From contig NZ_LJJF01000001.1 in assembly GCF_001625365.1 (NCBI RefSeq), positions 1,178,001 to 1,242,000 on the forward strand: a DNA stretch of 64,000 nucleotides, given 5' to 3'. Each line of letters opens with the position of its first letter. Position 1 is the stretch's first letter. This stretch comes from Streptomyces sp. MJM8645 (GTDB lineage Bacteria; Actinomycetota; Actinomycetes; Streptomycetales; Streptomycetaceae). The position numbers and the translations under genes were made by a program. The notes beneath the pieces are model-generated. The model was given only the letters and a program-made list of their open reading frames with translations, was not told the origin of the DNA and did not search any database. Below are positions 40,567 to 50,700 of the stretch, in pieces.

Positions 40567-43475
40567 GCGCACGACTGCCGTCCGGCTGGACCGACGTACC
40601 GTTGGGCGAGTTGCTGCGCGAGCCGTTGGCAGCGGGCCGGTCCGGTGCGGCCGTCCCCGGAGGGGTGCCTGTCCTTCGCCTACCCGCGCTGCGGTCGGCA
40701 ACGGTCGACCTGTCGGAGTCCCGGGAAGGCCCGTGGGCTTCGACGTCGGAAGCGGCCGACCGTCTGATCCGGCCTGGTGACATCCTGATGAGCCGCGACG
40801 GCGGGCCCGGGTCGCGGATCGGGCGGGCAGCCCTGGTCCGGGAGATCACCGGGCCCATGACGTACCCCGCCACCATGGTGCGGGTGCGGGTCGACGAGCG
40901 GCTGATCGACCCCGAGTACCTAGTGCTGGCCTGGGAGTCCCGCGCCGTACGCCGCCAGATCGAGTCGTCCATCCGCCAGGGATCCGGCCTGCGCCACATC
41001 GCGGCACGGAACCTGGAACGCGTACGGCTGCCGCTGCCCCCACGCGCCGAACAGGAACAGATCAAGACCTCCCTTGCCCTCTGGCTCGCCCGGGTCGATG
41101 AGGAGGAAGCCATCGTCCGCACGACGCTGAGGCAGATCGAGGACCTCCGCACTCTCGTGATCGACCGCGGCGTCGTCGGCCGCACCACGCCCGGGCCGCA
41201 GGCGGACCCGGAGCCGACCATCGCCACCGCGCACCCCTCCCCCCTGCCCGCCGTCCCTGAGGGATGGCGATGGATTCCCCTCGGCGAGCTGGCCGAGGTA
41301 ATGCGCGGGCCCACTGTGGACAGCCGGCGCGCCGCCGAACGACACGGGGTCGAGGTGGGCTCCCTGCGCCCGGCCGAGTTCCGGGGTGAGCGATGGGCCC
41401 ACGAGCGGATGCCGACGGTACGACTGGACGCCGACACGGCGGAGGCGAACCGGCTGAGCCCCGGGGACATCCTGTTCGTGCTGAGTGGCGAGCACGACAG
41501 CATCGGCCTCGCCCGGGTGTGGGAGCAGGACTCCCCACACCGCATGTACGTACCGAGCCACCACGTGGCACGGGTCCGCATAGCCGGAGATGCCCTGCAC
41601 GCTCGACTACTCGCCCTCTACGCGAACGGGCCCGGCCGACGCCGGCTGCGGGACGCCGCACGGGGCACGGCCCACCTGGCTTCCCTCGGGCTTGACCAAC
41701 TGCGGCGGACCCTTGTCCCCGTGCCTCCACTCGCCGAACAGGGCGCTCTCCTTGCCTCCTTGGAGGCGTGGGACGGCGGACTCTCTTCCGTCACGACCTC
41801 GGCCGAAGAAGCCATGGCGATGGCGGACCAACTACGCGACGGCTGCCGGGAGCAAGCCCTTGCGGGCAGACCGCCTCGCGGCGCCGCGCCGAGCAGTGAG
41901 AACGACATACGACCCGAGGGAGCAGTGACCGTGCCGCCGCCGACGCCCGCCCGACAGCCGGTCGACCAACCTTTCGAGGTGGAGCGCCAGGCCGAGCAAC
42001 TCTGGGCCGCCTACCCGCCGCTGAGCGACGACGGCCTCACGACCCTGGAGTACGCCGAGCAGGTGACGTATCTGCTCTTCCTCAAGGCGGCGCAGGAGTT
42101 GCGGCACCGGCCCCTCAACCGCGTCGACCTCCTGGGGCGCGACGCCTGGGACGAGCTCGTGCTGCACGAGGGCACGGAACTGACCGGGCACTACGGCGCC
42201 CTCCTGGCGGAGCTGGGCAAGCACGGCGGCGTGATCGGTCGGATCTTCCACAAGGCCCACAACCCCCTGCGCCGCCCGGTGCACCTCCAGAACCTGATCC
42301 AGCAGGTCAGGGCGGAGCTCTCGTGGTGGGACGAACGGCCGGAGTGGCGCGCCCCGGTCTTCGACGCGTTCCTCGCCCGATGCAGTGGAGACCGCCGCAC
42401 CGCCGCCGGTCAGTACTTCACCCGCCGGGATCTGATCGACGCCGTCGTCGCGTGCACGCGTCCGACCGTAGAGGACACGATCGTGGACCCGGCGGCGGGC
42501 ACCGGGGGATTCCTGGTGCGATCCTTCGAGCACATCGCCCGACACCTCCCGCCGGGCGTCCCGCCCGCCCAGCGGGAGCGGCTGTCTCACGGCGCAATCC
42601 GGGGAACGGAACTGGTGGACACGGCGGCGCGCCTCGCCAGCATGAACCTGTTCCTGCACGGCGTCGGGCGCCTCGACGGCGACCGGGCGGCCATCGAGGT
42701 GCGGGACTCCCTCGCCGAGAGCCCCGGCCACCGGGCCACCCTCGTCCTCGCCGATCCGCCCCTGGGACAGCGGCGCTCGGTGGTCCCATCCGCCAGCACG
42801 CCCGGCCTCCACGACGCGGCCGACATCGCCTTCGTCCGGCCGGACTTCTGGGCGGCCACCAGCCACCAGCAGCTCAACTTCCTCCAGCACGTCTACACCC
42901 TGTTGGAGATCGGCGGCCGGGCCGCCGTCGTCGTACCGGACGGTGTCCTCTTCACTGGGGGTGCCGGGGAACAGGTACGAAGGCAGCTGCTGAAGCAGTG
43001 CGACGTGCACACCTTGCTTCGTCTCCCCTTCGGTTTCTCCGGAGTCTCCTCGGCGGTCAAGCTCAACGTCCTGTTCTTCGAGAAGGCCCCGGCCCGCCCC
43101 GACGGATCGCCGGCCACCCGCCGCCTCTGGGTCTACGACCTGCGAACCGAACACGCGACCGCCGCCGATGCCCAGGATTCTCCGAGCTCTGGTCTCGACG
43201 CATTCGTCACCGCGTACCGGCCCGGGCACCCGCCCGATACGCGGGCCGCGTCACCGGTGTTCAAGCCCTACCCCGTAGAGGCGCTCCTTGCCGCGCCCGG
43301 TGTCAACCTCGACCTCGGCGCCGACCTCCGCGAGGAGGAGCCGGCGGGTGCCCACGAACCGCATCTGATTGCCCAGCAGATCTCCGCGCGGCTGGAGGAC
43401 GCGTGGCGACGGTTCACCAGGATCGCGGAGGAGCTCACGCCGCCGCGCGATACCCGTACTTTCCGGTCCGGCTGA
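40563..43475 (+). CDS. HsdS-HsdM fusion protein of type I restriction-modification type
   Basis: This 970-residue fusion begins with an HsdS part (about 1-440) containing two target-recognition half-domains and conserved spacer motifs (LPLPPRAEQEQI and LVPVPPLAEQGAL). An HsdM part (about 465-970) follows. HsdM has motif X-like GQYFTRRDLIDAVV and SAM motif I DPAAGTGGF (642-650). Motif IV reads DPPL (731-734) where N6-adenine methylases have NPPF or NPPY. SAM binding is probably retained, but the residue stacking on the flipped adenine is lost. The GTG start overlaps the HsdR-like stop. An internal ribosome-binding site precedes the HsdM part. Confidence 0.88.
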   Translation: MSARLPSGWTDVPLGELLREPLAAGRSGAAVPGGVPVLRLPALRSATVDLSESREGPWASTSEAADRLIRPGDILMSRDGGPGSRIGRAALVREITGPMTYPATMVRVRVDERLIDPEYLVLAWESRAVRRQIESSIRQGSGLRHIAARNLERVRLPLPPRAEQEQIKTSLALWLARVDEEEAIVRTTLRQIEDLRTLVIDRGVVGRTTPGPQADPEPTIATAHPSPLPAVPEGWRWIPLGELAEVMRGPTVDSRRAAERHGVEVGSLRPAEFRGERWAHERMPTVRLDADTAEANRLSPGDILFVLSGEHDSIGLARVWEQDSPHRMYVPSHHVARVRIAGDALHARLLALYANGPGRRRLRDAARGTAHLASLGLDQLRRTLVPVPPLAEQGALLASLEAWDGGLSSVTTSAEEAMAMADQLRDGCREQALAGRPPRGAAPSSENDIRPEGAVTVPPPTPARQPVDQPFEVERQAEQLWAAYPPLSDDGLTTLEYAEQVTYLLFLKAAQELRHRPLNRVDLLGRDAWDELVLHEGTELTGHYGALLAELGKHGGVIGRIFHKAHNPLRRPVHLQNLIQQVRAELSWWDERPEWRAPVFDAFLARCSGDRRTAAGQYFTRRDLIDAVVACTRPTVEDTIVDPAAGTGGFLVRSFEHIARHLPPGVPPAQRERLSHGAIRGTELVDTAARLASMNLFLHGVGRLDGDRAAIEVRDSLAESPGHRATLVLADPPLGQRRSVVPSASTPGLHDAADIAFVRPDFWAATSHQQLNFLQHVYTLLEIGGRAAVVVPDGVLFTGGAGEQVRRQLLKQCDVHTLLRLPFGFSGVSSAVKLNVLFFEKAPARPDGSPATRRLWVYDLRTEHATAADAQDSPSSGLDAFVTAYRPGHPPDTRAASPVFKPYPVEALLAAPGVNLDLGADLREEEPAGAHEPHLIAQQISARLEDAWRRFTRIAEELTPPRDTRTFRSG
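41916..41927 (+). promoter_or_regulatory. Internal ribosome-binding site and GTG at the S/M junction
   Basis: GAGGGAG (41916-41922) precedes an in-frame GTG at 41925 in the linker between the HsdS and HsdM parts. It could be the vestige of a separate hsdM start, or it could still yield free HsdM alongside the fusion. Confidence 0.45.
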
Positions 43476-43487
43476 AGGGGGGATCCG

Positions 43488-45134
43488 ATGCAGCTGCTCC
43501 AGCTGAGGCTGCCCGAGTACCGCGGCCTGCGGGACTTTACCCTCGACCTGGAGGGCGCCGTCGACAAGGGGCAGGCCATCGCCGTACTGATCGGCCCCAA
43601 CGGAGGCGGGAAGTCCCGGGTCCTGCACGCGCTCGCGGAGCTCTTCGGGGCCCTCTACCGCTGCGCCCTCGGCCATTCGGGCCGTACGGACTTCGGCTAC
43701 GAGGTGCGCTACCGGCTCCGCGACACGACCATCGACATCGTGCAGCCGTCCGCCGAGGCGGAACCGGTCATGTGGGTGACGGACGCCACCGGATCGCGCG
43801 ACGAGACACCGCGTCACGACTGGCTCCACCACCTTCCCGACCACGTCTTCGGGTACCAGGTGCACGGCCGGGTCCCCTGGGGCTCCGAGTTCGGGCGCCA
43901 TGTGCACTTCGCCGAGGCGGAGCTGGCCACGTGGCGCGATCAGTGGACGGAGTCCTGGTTCGCCTGGCAGGACCGACCAGAAAACGAGGACGGGGTGTGG
44001 TCGGAGCAGCTGGACCTGCCGATCACGTGCCCGCTGTATACCCCGGGATTCCTGTGCACGCCCGACTGGCTCCCGCTGGTCCTGCTCTCCCTGGCTGCCC
44101 AGTGGGCGGACGTCTTCGGCGACTACCTGCGGAAACAGGCTCGGGTGGACGGGGTGGTGTCCGCCGTGCTGCACCTCCGGGCCCCCGCGTCGGTGGGGGA
44201 CGAGCTGTCAGCCCTACCGTACTGGGGGCTGGGCGGGCCGCCGCGTGCCCTGTTCGCCGAGGCGGCGGCGTCCGGCCGGTTCGGACCGGTGCCGGACTCA
44301 GACCCGCTGTACAGCGCGGGCACCCCCGACGACGGGTTCGCCCTCACCATGAGCAACCCCGAGGACGTGCTCGCGCTCCGCAACCTCTTCGACAGCGACC
44401 TGTCGATGTTCGGACTCCTGTCTACCCTCCAGATCGCCGGCTACCTGACCGTCGACGTGCGCGTGCGCAAGGCGGACGGCACCGTCGTCCGAGCGGACCA
44501 ACTGAGCTCCGGAGAACAGCAGATCCTCACCGTCCTCGGTTTACTGCGGCTGCAGCGGGGCCAGGAGTCGCTCTTCCTGCTCGACGAACCCGACGCACAC
44601 TTCCACCCCGAGTGGAGCCGGCGCTGGTACTCCTCGGTCCAGACGATGCTCGGCGACGGACAGCACTCGCAGTTCATCGCCGCCACCCACGAGCCTCTCC
44701 TCGTCTCGAACATGCTGCGGCGGCAGATCCGGGTGCTCGACACGGAGGCCGACGGACGGACCACAGCCCTTGTCCCGGACACCGCCCCGCGCGGCCAGGG
44801 AGCTGGCGGGCTGCTCACCTCGGACCTGTTCCGCCTCCGGAGCCAACTCGACGAACACACTCAGGGCCTTATCGACACCCAGTACCGGCTCATACCGGTG
44901 GCCGAGGATGACCCCGAGGCCCGTCGGGAACTCCAAGAGGTGACCAACCAGCTCGACGATCTAGGCTTCGCCACGGGGCGCCGCGATCCGGTGGTCTCCT
45001 CCTTCCTTGCGGAACTGCACCGGCGACGCACTGAACTCATCGAACGGGCTCGAAACGGCGGCACCGTGACAGGTTTGGAGCTCGAAGCGACCGCACGCGT
45101 GCTCTTCGACGAGCGCTTCTCCCGGGGGGTCTGA
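43488..45134 (+). CDS. ABC-type ATPase of the Septu (PtuA)/OLD-like class
   Basis: The 548-residue protein has Walker A GPNGGGKS (36-43), a signature LSSGEQQIL, Walker B LFLLDEPDAHFHPEW and an H-loop ATHEP. It lacks transmembrane segments and a TOPRIM nuclease. This is the SMC-like ATPase layout of PtuA in Septu defence and of retron-associated ATPases. A long insert between Walker A and the signature is expected for the class. A rare TTA codon lies at 44541-44543, so translation may depend on the bldA tRNA. AAGGGGGGA precedes the ATG. It lies 12 bp after the HsdS-HsdM gene and 5 bp before the HNH gene. Confidence 0.88.
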   Translation: MQLLQLRLPEYRGLRDFTLDLEGAVDKGQAIAVLIGPNGGGKSRVLHALAELFGALYRCALGHSGRTDFGYEVRYRLRDTTIDIVQPSAEAEPVMWVTDATGSRDETPRHDWLHHLPDHVFGYQVHGRVPWGSEFGRHVHFAEAELATWRDQWTESWFAWQDRPENEDGVWSEQLDLPITCPLYTPGFLCTPDWLPLVLLSLAAQWADVFGDYLRKQARVDGVVSAVLHLRAPASVGDELSALPYWGLGGPPRALFAEAAASGRFGPVPDSDPLYSAGTPDDGFALTMSNPEDVLALRNLFDSDLSMFGLLSTLQIAGYLTVDVRVRKADGTVVRADQLSSGEQQILTVLGLLRLQRGQESLFLLDEPDAHFHPEWSRRWYSSVQTMLGDGQHSQFIAATHEPLLVSNMLRRQIRVLDTEADGRTTALVPDTAPRGQGAGGLLTSDLFRLRSQLDEHTQGLIDTQYRLIPVAEDDPEARRELQEVTNQLDDLGFATGRRDPVVSSFLAELHRRRTELIERARNGGTVTGLELEATARVLFDERFSRGV

Positions 45135-45139
45135 TCCCG

Positions 45140-46309
45140 GTGCGCTATGTGGACAACACCGGACTCACCGCGCCGCAGCACTGGGCGGACCGAGCTGCCA
45201 AAGAACTCGAGAAGCTCCACGAGGAAGCAGAGGACGCGGACAAGGAGCTCGCCTTTAGCGAGTTGTGGCGCGAGGACGCGATCCGCGACCGGCTGATCGC
45301 CCTCATCGGTCCGAAGTGCTGGTACTGCGAGACCAAGTTCGTCCGCTCGCCGTACCACGTGGACCACTACCGGCCGAAGTCCGCCGTCGTCGGCGAGGCC
45401 CAGCACCGCGGGTACTGGTGGCTCGCATACGACCCCGCCAACTATCGCCTCGCCTGCCACCACTGCAACAGCGGTGGTGCCCGCTACGGCAATCAGAGCG
45501 CCGGAGCAGGCAAGGGAGCCCGCTTCCCCCTACTCGGGCAACGCGCGTCGGAAGGCGAAGTTCTGGACGGCGAACTACCAGTGCTCCTCGATCCCGTGGT
45601 GGCCGAGGACGCCGAGCTCGTGGGATTCGATATGAAGGGCCACGCCAGGAGGAGACCGGAGCAGGCATACTCCGATGACGAATTTTCCAGGGGCCTCTGC
45701 CGGGTGGACGAGACTGTCCGCATACTCGCCCTAAATTCCGACCTACTCGTCGACAGCAGGTCCGACTTGATCAAAAGAGTGGACGGACTCGTCCAGCTGT
45801 ACCTCGCCAGCGGAGACAGCCCTGAAGTAGCGCTTTTTGCCCGCACCGAAATCGACGGCCTGACCCAGACAACCGCCGAGTGGAGCGCTGCAGCGGCAGC
45901 GGCCGAACGCTTGGCCTTTCTCGCCCACGATCGCTCGACAATGAACGCACCCCCTGGGGGAAGGGCGAGAAGCGATATCGCTGCAGGCGCGCGCAGCGGA
46001 ACCGACACCCAAGCGGCCCCGACTGCGGAGCACCACCTCGACCTGAGGACCTTGGTGGCCACCTTGCCCCCCGAAGCGTTCTCGGCGGGCGGGATCGCTT
46101 TGACGGGCCGGGGGAAGCGGGGCCCGGCCAGGGCGACGCTGCTGGAGGACGGCAGGATCATCTGCTTCCAGCGGCCCTTGAACACGCCCACGTCCGCGGC
46201 ACGGATGGCGACCGGCGACGACCAGGTAGACGGGTGGACCTTTTGGTCGTTGACGGTGGACGGCACGACCCGGACGCTCGCCGACCTGCGCGACTCCCTG
46301 CTTTCCTAG
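45140..46309 (+). CDS. HNH nuclease (PtuB-like) with C-terminal RAMA-like domain
   Basis: The 389-residue protein has an HNH zinc nuclease: CWYC (Cys60, Cys63), VDHYRPKS with Asp75 and His76, and YDPANYRLACHHCN with Cys106 and Cys109. This is the pattern of PtuB-type nucleases paired with SMC-like ATPases. After a variable linker, the last 80 residues (LTGRGKRGPARATLLEDGRI, NTPTSAARMATG, VDGWTFWSL) match the RAMA domain. RAMA is predicted to recognise modified DNA. The GTG start lies 5 bp after the ATPase stop, so the pair is coupled. RAMA on such a nuclease suggests methylation-dependent targeting; this is inference. Confidence 0.85.
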   Translation: MRYVDNTGLTAPQHWADRAAKELEKLHEEAEDADKELAFSELWREDAIRDRLIALIGPKCWYCETKFVRSPYHVDHYRPKSAVVGEAQHRGYWWLAYDPANYRLACHHCNSGGARYGNQSAGAGKGARFPLLGQRASEGEVLDGELPVLLDPVVAEDAELVGFDMKGHARRRPEQAYSDDEFSRGLCRVDETVRILALNSDLLVDSRSDLIKRVDGLVQLYLASGDSPEVALFARTEIDGLTQTTAEWSAAAAAAERLAFLAHDRSTMNAPPGGRARSDIAAGARSGTDTQAAPTAEHHLDLRTLVATLPPEAFSAGGIALTGRGKRGPARATLLEDGRIICFQRPLNTPTSAARMATGDDQVDGWTFWSLTVDGTTRTLADLRDSLLS

Positions 46310-46393
46310 CGCAACTGACGGGCGGTCGCCCTGGAGGCTCCGAGACTGCCTCATTGCTGCTGACCTCGGACGATTCTTGTCCCATTCGGCCCG

Positions 46394-46768
46394 ATCTGGT
46401 GCCGCAGCCAGGCGTCCGAGGTCGGCGACGCCTGCCGGGAGGTGATCGACCTGCTACTGAAGGCCAATGCGCTCTACCGGCTCCGGGCCGCCCAGGAGGG
46501 CTCGGGCTGCGGAAGAAGTACGGCGACCAGCGCCTGGAGGCCGCCTGCGCGAAGGTGGTCTCGGTCGGCGATCCGTCCTACCTCACGATCAAGGGCATTC
46601 TGGTCGCCGGCACCGAGACCGACCCCGAACCCGACACCGGCGACGGCGGAGCGGCGGCCTTTCTTGCACGGACCGGAGGGCCTGTTCGCCGCCACGATCC
46701 CCACCCAGATGCCGGACGAACGCCGCGATGACCAGGGACACGCCGGCGCTGAGGAGGCCGTCCGATGA
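46394..46768 (+). pseudogene. istA: istA C-terminal remnant with two frameshifts
   Basis: Readable IstA-like sequence runs WCRSQASEVGDACREVIDLL in one frame and LRKKYGDQRLEAACAKVVSV in the second. It then returns to the first frame for GPEGLFAATIPTQMPDERR. The two frameshifts (near 46495-46505 and 46660-46670) compensate each other. About 370 bp remain of a gene normally over 1.2 kb. Its stop overlaps the istB ATG, preserving the original operon junction. Confidence 0.8.
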
Positions 46769-47485
46769 GCGTGCTGGACACCGCCCTGCGCGAGTCGCTC
46801 AAGACGCTGCGGCTGTCGGAGATGCTGGAGACCCTGGATGCCCGCCTCGCCCAGGCCCACGGCGGCGAACTCGGCCACCTCGACTTCCTCCAGGTCCTCT
46901 GCCAGGACGGGATCGCCCGCCGCGAGACCGTCGCCTTCGAACGCCGTCTGCGCAAGGCGAAGTTCGAGCAGCAGGTCACGCTGGAAGGCTTCGACTTCAA
47001 CGCCTCCCCGAAGCTGCCCGCGGCCCAGATCCGCCGTCGCCCAGGCCCTCGGACACCTCGCCCTCCGCCAAGGCGCCAACGTCCGCTTCACCAAGACCAG
47101 CCGCGTTCTGGCCGAGCTCGCCGGCGGCCACGCGGACCGCACCTGGGACCGGCGCATGTGCGAACTCGTCCGCCCCGACCTGCTGATCCTCGACGACTTC
47201 GCCATGCGCCAGCTCACCGCGGACCAGGCCGATGACCTCTACGAACTCATCTCCGAGCGGCAAGGCCGGTCCGTGATCATCACCAGCAACCGGGCACCCA
47301 GCGACTGGTATCCCCTCTTCCCCAACCCGGTCGTCGCCGAGTCCCTCCTCGACCGACTGATCAACGCCAGCCGCCAGGTCATCATGAACGGCCCCAGCTA
47401 CCGCCCCAACAAGCGGCCGAAGAACCCCACCGAACCCCCCGACCAAGTAGCCTCCGTCAGCCCCAGGGGCTGGGGAATTACGTGA
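46765..47485 (+). pseudogene. istB: istB with the Walker A region deleted
   Basis: The N-terminal part (MSVLDTALRESLKTLRLSEM, to LPAAQIR) is in one frame. The remainder (VAQALGHLALRQGANVRF, LLILDDFAMRQLT with Walker B, ITSNRAPSDWYPLFP) is in another. The junction near 47031-47036 lacks about 25-30 codons, exactly where IstB proteins carry the GPxGVGKTH P-loop. The ATPase is therefore dead both by frameshift and by loss of the nucleotide site. Confidence 0.85.
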
Positions 47486-47705
47486 ACACACAGCCCCTGG
47501 GGAATTACGCCGTCGTCGACAGCGCTCCGGCCTCGATGTGTCGGACCATCACGACGGCGCAGCGGCTTTTCCCCATCTGATCCCACTCCCGGTCTCGCCC
47601 AAACCGCTCAGCCTACCCAGGTAATTCAGAGCGTGGGGGTGAACCGAGTGAGCAGCGCGACGAGGCCCGGCAATCGCCACATTTTGCCGGGCCTCCGTGC
47701 ATTCG

Positions 47706-50700
47706 TCAGTCAACGAGGTAGTGGGCTTCGATGTAGGCGACGGTGGAGTCATATGGTTCCCCCACCGGCTTCAGCATGTATCGGCGAAAGACCGCGGCGG
47801 TGGCGCGGCGGGCGCCTCGGTTGCGAGCGTCGGCGTTGTCCCATGATCGGGCGAGGGTGCGGGTGACTACCTGGTCGATCTCCTCGGCCAGGTTCCTCTC
47901 CGTGACTGTGAGGCCGGTCGGTGCGTGGTCGTGGATGATCCGCGACAGGACGCCCACATGGTCGTCGTCCAGCACGACTACGGCATTGTCCGGGTGCTTC
48001 TCGGCGTTGACGATAGCGCGGGCGATCCGGAGTGCTTCGGACAGGAACTCCAGAGCGTCTTGGGAGTTCTGGATGATCCGGTCCCGCAGCTGCTTGATCC
48101 GCTCTGCGAGGGCGGTGTATTTCGCAGATCCTGGTTCGACGCCCTTGTCGAGGGCGGCCTTGATGCGGTCCAGGATCTCCGCGGCGGACGGCGTCTTGCC
48201 CTCGTCGTCCTTGTCGGACTTGGGGCGGACGAGGGCCAGCAGCTCCTTGAGTATGGCGATGCCCTGGGCGTCCAGAACGAGGGCTTCCTCCTGTGAGGCG
48301 ACCACGTTGAAAGAATGGACGTGGGCGTTGATGATCTCCAGGACCATCGGCCCCAGCTCTGCCAGCCGTTCTTTCCTTTCCTCGTCGGAGGACTTCTTGA
48401 ACAGGGTCGTGTACACGGACCCGAACAGCCCGAAGCCGTCCCGGTACTTGGTAACCCGCTTGTCGGTGCTGATGAGCGGGTACAGGCGGGCCAGGAGCCG
48501 GTAGTCCTTGGCGAACACCTCGGCGGCGCCAGGGTTGGCGTCCAGAAAGACGTTAATGGCTCGCACAGACTCGTATCCGTGGACCGTGAGGTCCAGGCCG
48601 TCCACGTCCACGAGAAGGTCTTCGATGCGGGCGAAGGTGGTGCGGAACTCGGCGACCAGCTCGGAGGGGTCGGTGACGAACCCGCCACCCTTGCCGGCTC
48701 CCTCCGAGGTGGGGTCGGCGACGGCCCGCTGGACCTCTTCGGCCAGCCCGATGTAGTCCACGACCACGCCGGAGGTCTTCACGAACCCGCTCGGGGACAC
48801 CCAGGTGCGGTTTGGGCGGGTGATCGTCTGGAACAAGGTGTGGGCCTTCAGCGGCTTGTCCAGGTAGAGGACGCCCTCGTTGGGGGCGTCGAAACCAGTC
48901 ATCAGCTTCGAGGTCACCACCAGGAAGCACAGCTGGCCGTCCGGGCTGAGGAACCGCCGCTTCTGCTCCTCCTCCTCGGACTCCGAGAGCTGGAACGGCC
49001 GCATGGCGGGGTCTTCGTTCTTGGCGTCCGAGACAGAGATGTTCACCTCGGCGGTGATCCGCTCGTGCTTCCCGACCTCGGCGAGCACCTGTGACGCCTC
49101 GAAGCCGGCCAGCAGCTCGTTGATCTTATCCGTGTACGCCACGGCCAGCTCACGGTTGTAAGCGACGACCTGGGCCTTAAGGCCGTTACGGTAGGCGCCG
49201 GCCAGGTAATGGTCCACGATGTCCTGGCAGACCGCGTGGATGCGGTCAGGGTTGGCGAAGACTGATGTGAGACGCCCGAACTTGCGGGACAGGGCCTCAC
49301 GGTCGGGGTCGTCGAGGTCGAAGTCGTCGGCAAACTGGTCGAACTCGGCCTGCAACTCTTGGTCGTCTATCTCGAAGAGGACCGGGCGCGGGTCCAGCAT
49401 GACCGGGACGGTCGCCTCGTCCAGCAGAGACCTGGACACCGAGTACCGGTGCAGCACCCGGCCCGGGTCGCTCTCCTCGCCAAAGAGGGCGAAGGTGTCG
49501 GTGGTGAGGTTCCTGACGGGGGTGCCGGTCATGCCGAAGAACTTGGCGTGTGGCAACGCTGCGCGCATCTGCCCGGCCAGGGACTTCTCCTTGGCGGACT
49601 GGGTGCGGTGTGCCTCGTCGACCAGCACGATGATGTTGCTCCGGGTCGACAGGTTCTTGCCAGCATCGGCGAACTTGTGGACGGTCGTGGAGATGACGCC
49701 GCGCACGTCGTCGGCCAGCAGGGAACGCAACTCATGGCTGCTGGCGGGCTTGTGGAAGTAGGCGTCCCCCATCGCGGAGGTGAACACCCCGGAGGTCTGT
49801 CGGACGAGCTGGGTCCGGTCCGAGAGCAGGATGATCGTGGGTGACTCGGTGCGGGTGTCGGCCAGCAGCAGCGAGGCGGCGAACACCATCAACAGCGTCT
49901 TCCCGCTGCCTTGGTGGTGCCAGATCAGACCCTTCTGGCCGCCAGTTAGGACTCGCTCATGGATCAGGTGGGCGGCTTCCATCTGCGGGTAGCGGGGCAG
50001 GAACTTCTTGTCGACCCCGCCCCCGGAGGTGTCGAACAGGGCGAAGTTCGCCAGCACGTCCAGGACGGTGGCCGGGTTGAGCAGCAGTTCGACGGAGCGC
50101 TTCACGTCGTCCTGCCCAGACAGGTTCTCGTCGTCAGCGGTGGACCGGAACGGCTGCCACAGGTTCGTGGGTGCGCCGGCGGCACCGAACCGAATCTTCC
50201 GCCCGTCAGAGGCGACGGCGAAGACGTTGGGGGTGAAGAACCACGGGTACTCAGTTGCATACACGTTGTTGATCTCGTGGGCGGCGTCGATCCACCCAGA
50301 CTCCGCGGTCGGGGACTTCACCTCAACCACTACCAGGGGCAGGCCGTTGACCCAGTACACGAGGTCGAACCGGCGGGAGGTCTTGCCGGGGACGGTTATG
50401 GTCACCTCGTCGGACACAACCAGCGTGTTGGCGGTCGGGTGCTCGAGGTCGATGACCTTCAGGGGGTGCCACACCCCGTCGCCGTCCCGGAACTCCTTGC
50501 GCCCGCGCAGCAGGCGTAATACCTGCTCGTTGGCCCGCACCAGCCCGCCTTCGACGGCGTTGACCGTGGCGACGATCTCCTCGACCACCCCGTCCACGTC
50601 GAACCCGTCGATCACCCCAGGGTTGAACCGGACGATGGCATCCCGCAGCTGGCCGACGATCACCGTCTGTGTCGTCGCACGCGGCAGTGACCTGCCCGCT

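Larger units (their letters stand above)
46394..47521 (+). mobile_element. Damaged IS21-family insertion sequence remnant
   Basis: The segment holds only the C-terminal end of an IstA-type transposase and a broken istB. The right end carries two direct copies of CTGGGGAATTACG (47470-47482 and 47497-47509), as in the multiple terminal repeats of IS21 elements. It finishes at GTCGACA (47515-47521), consistent with a TG...CA terminus. The left end and most of istA are missing, so it cannot move itself. It separates the two restriction-type operons. Confidence 0.8.
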
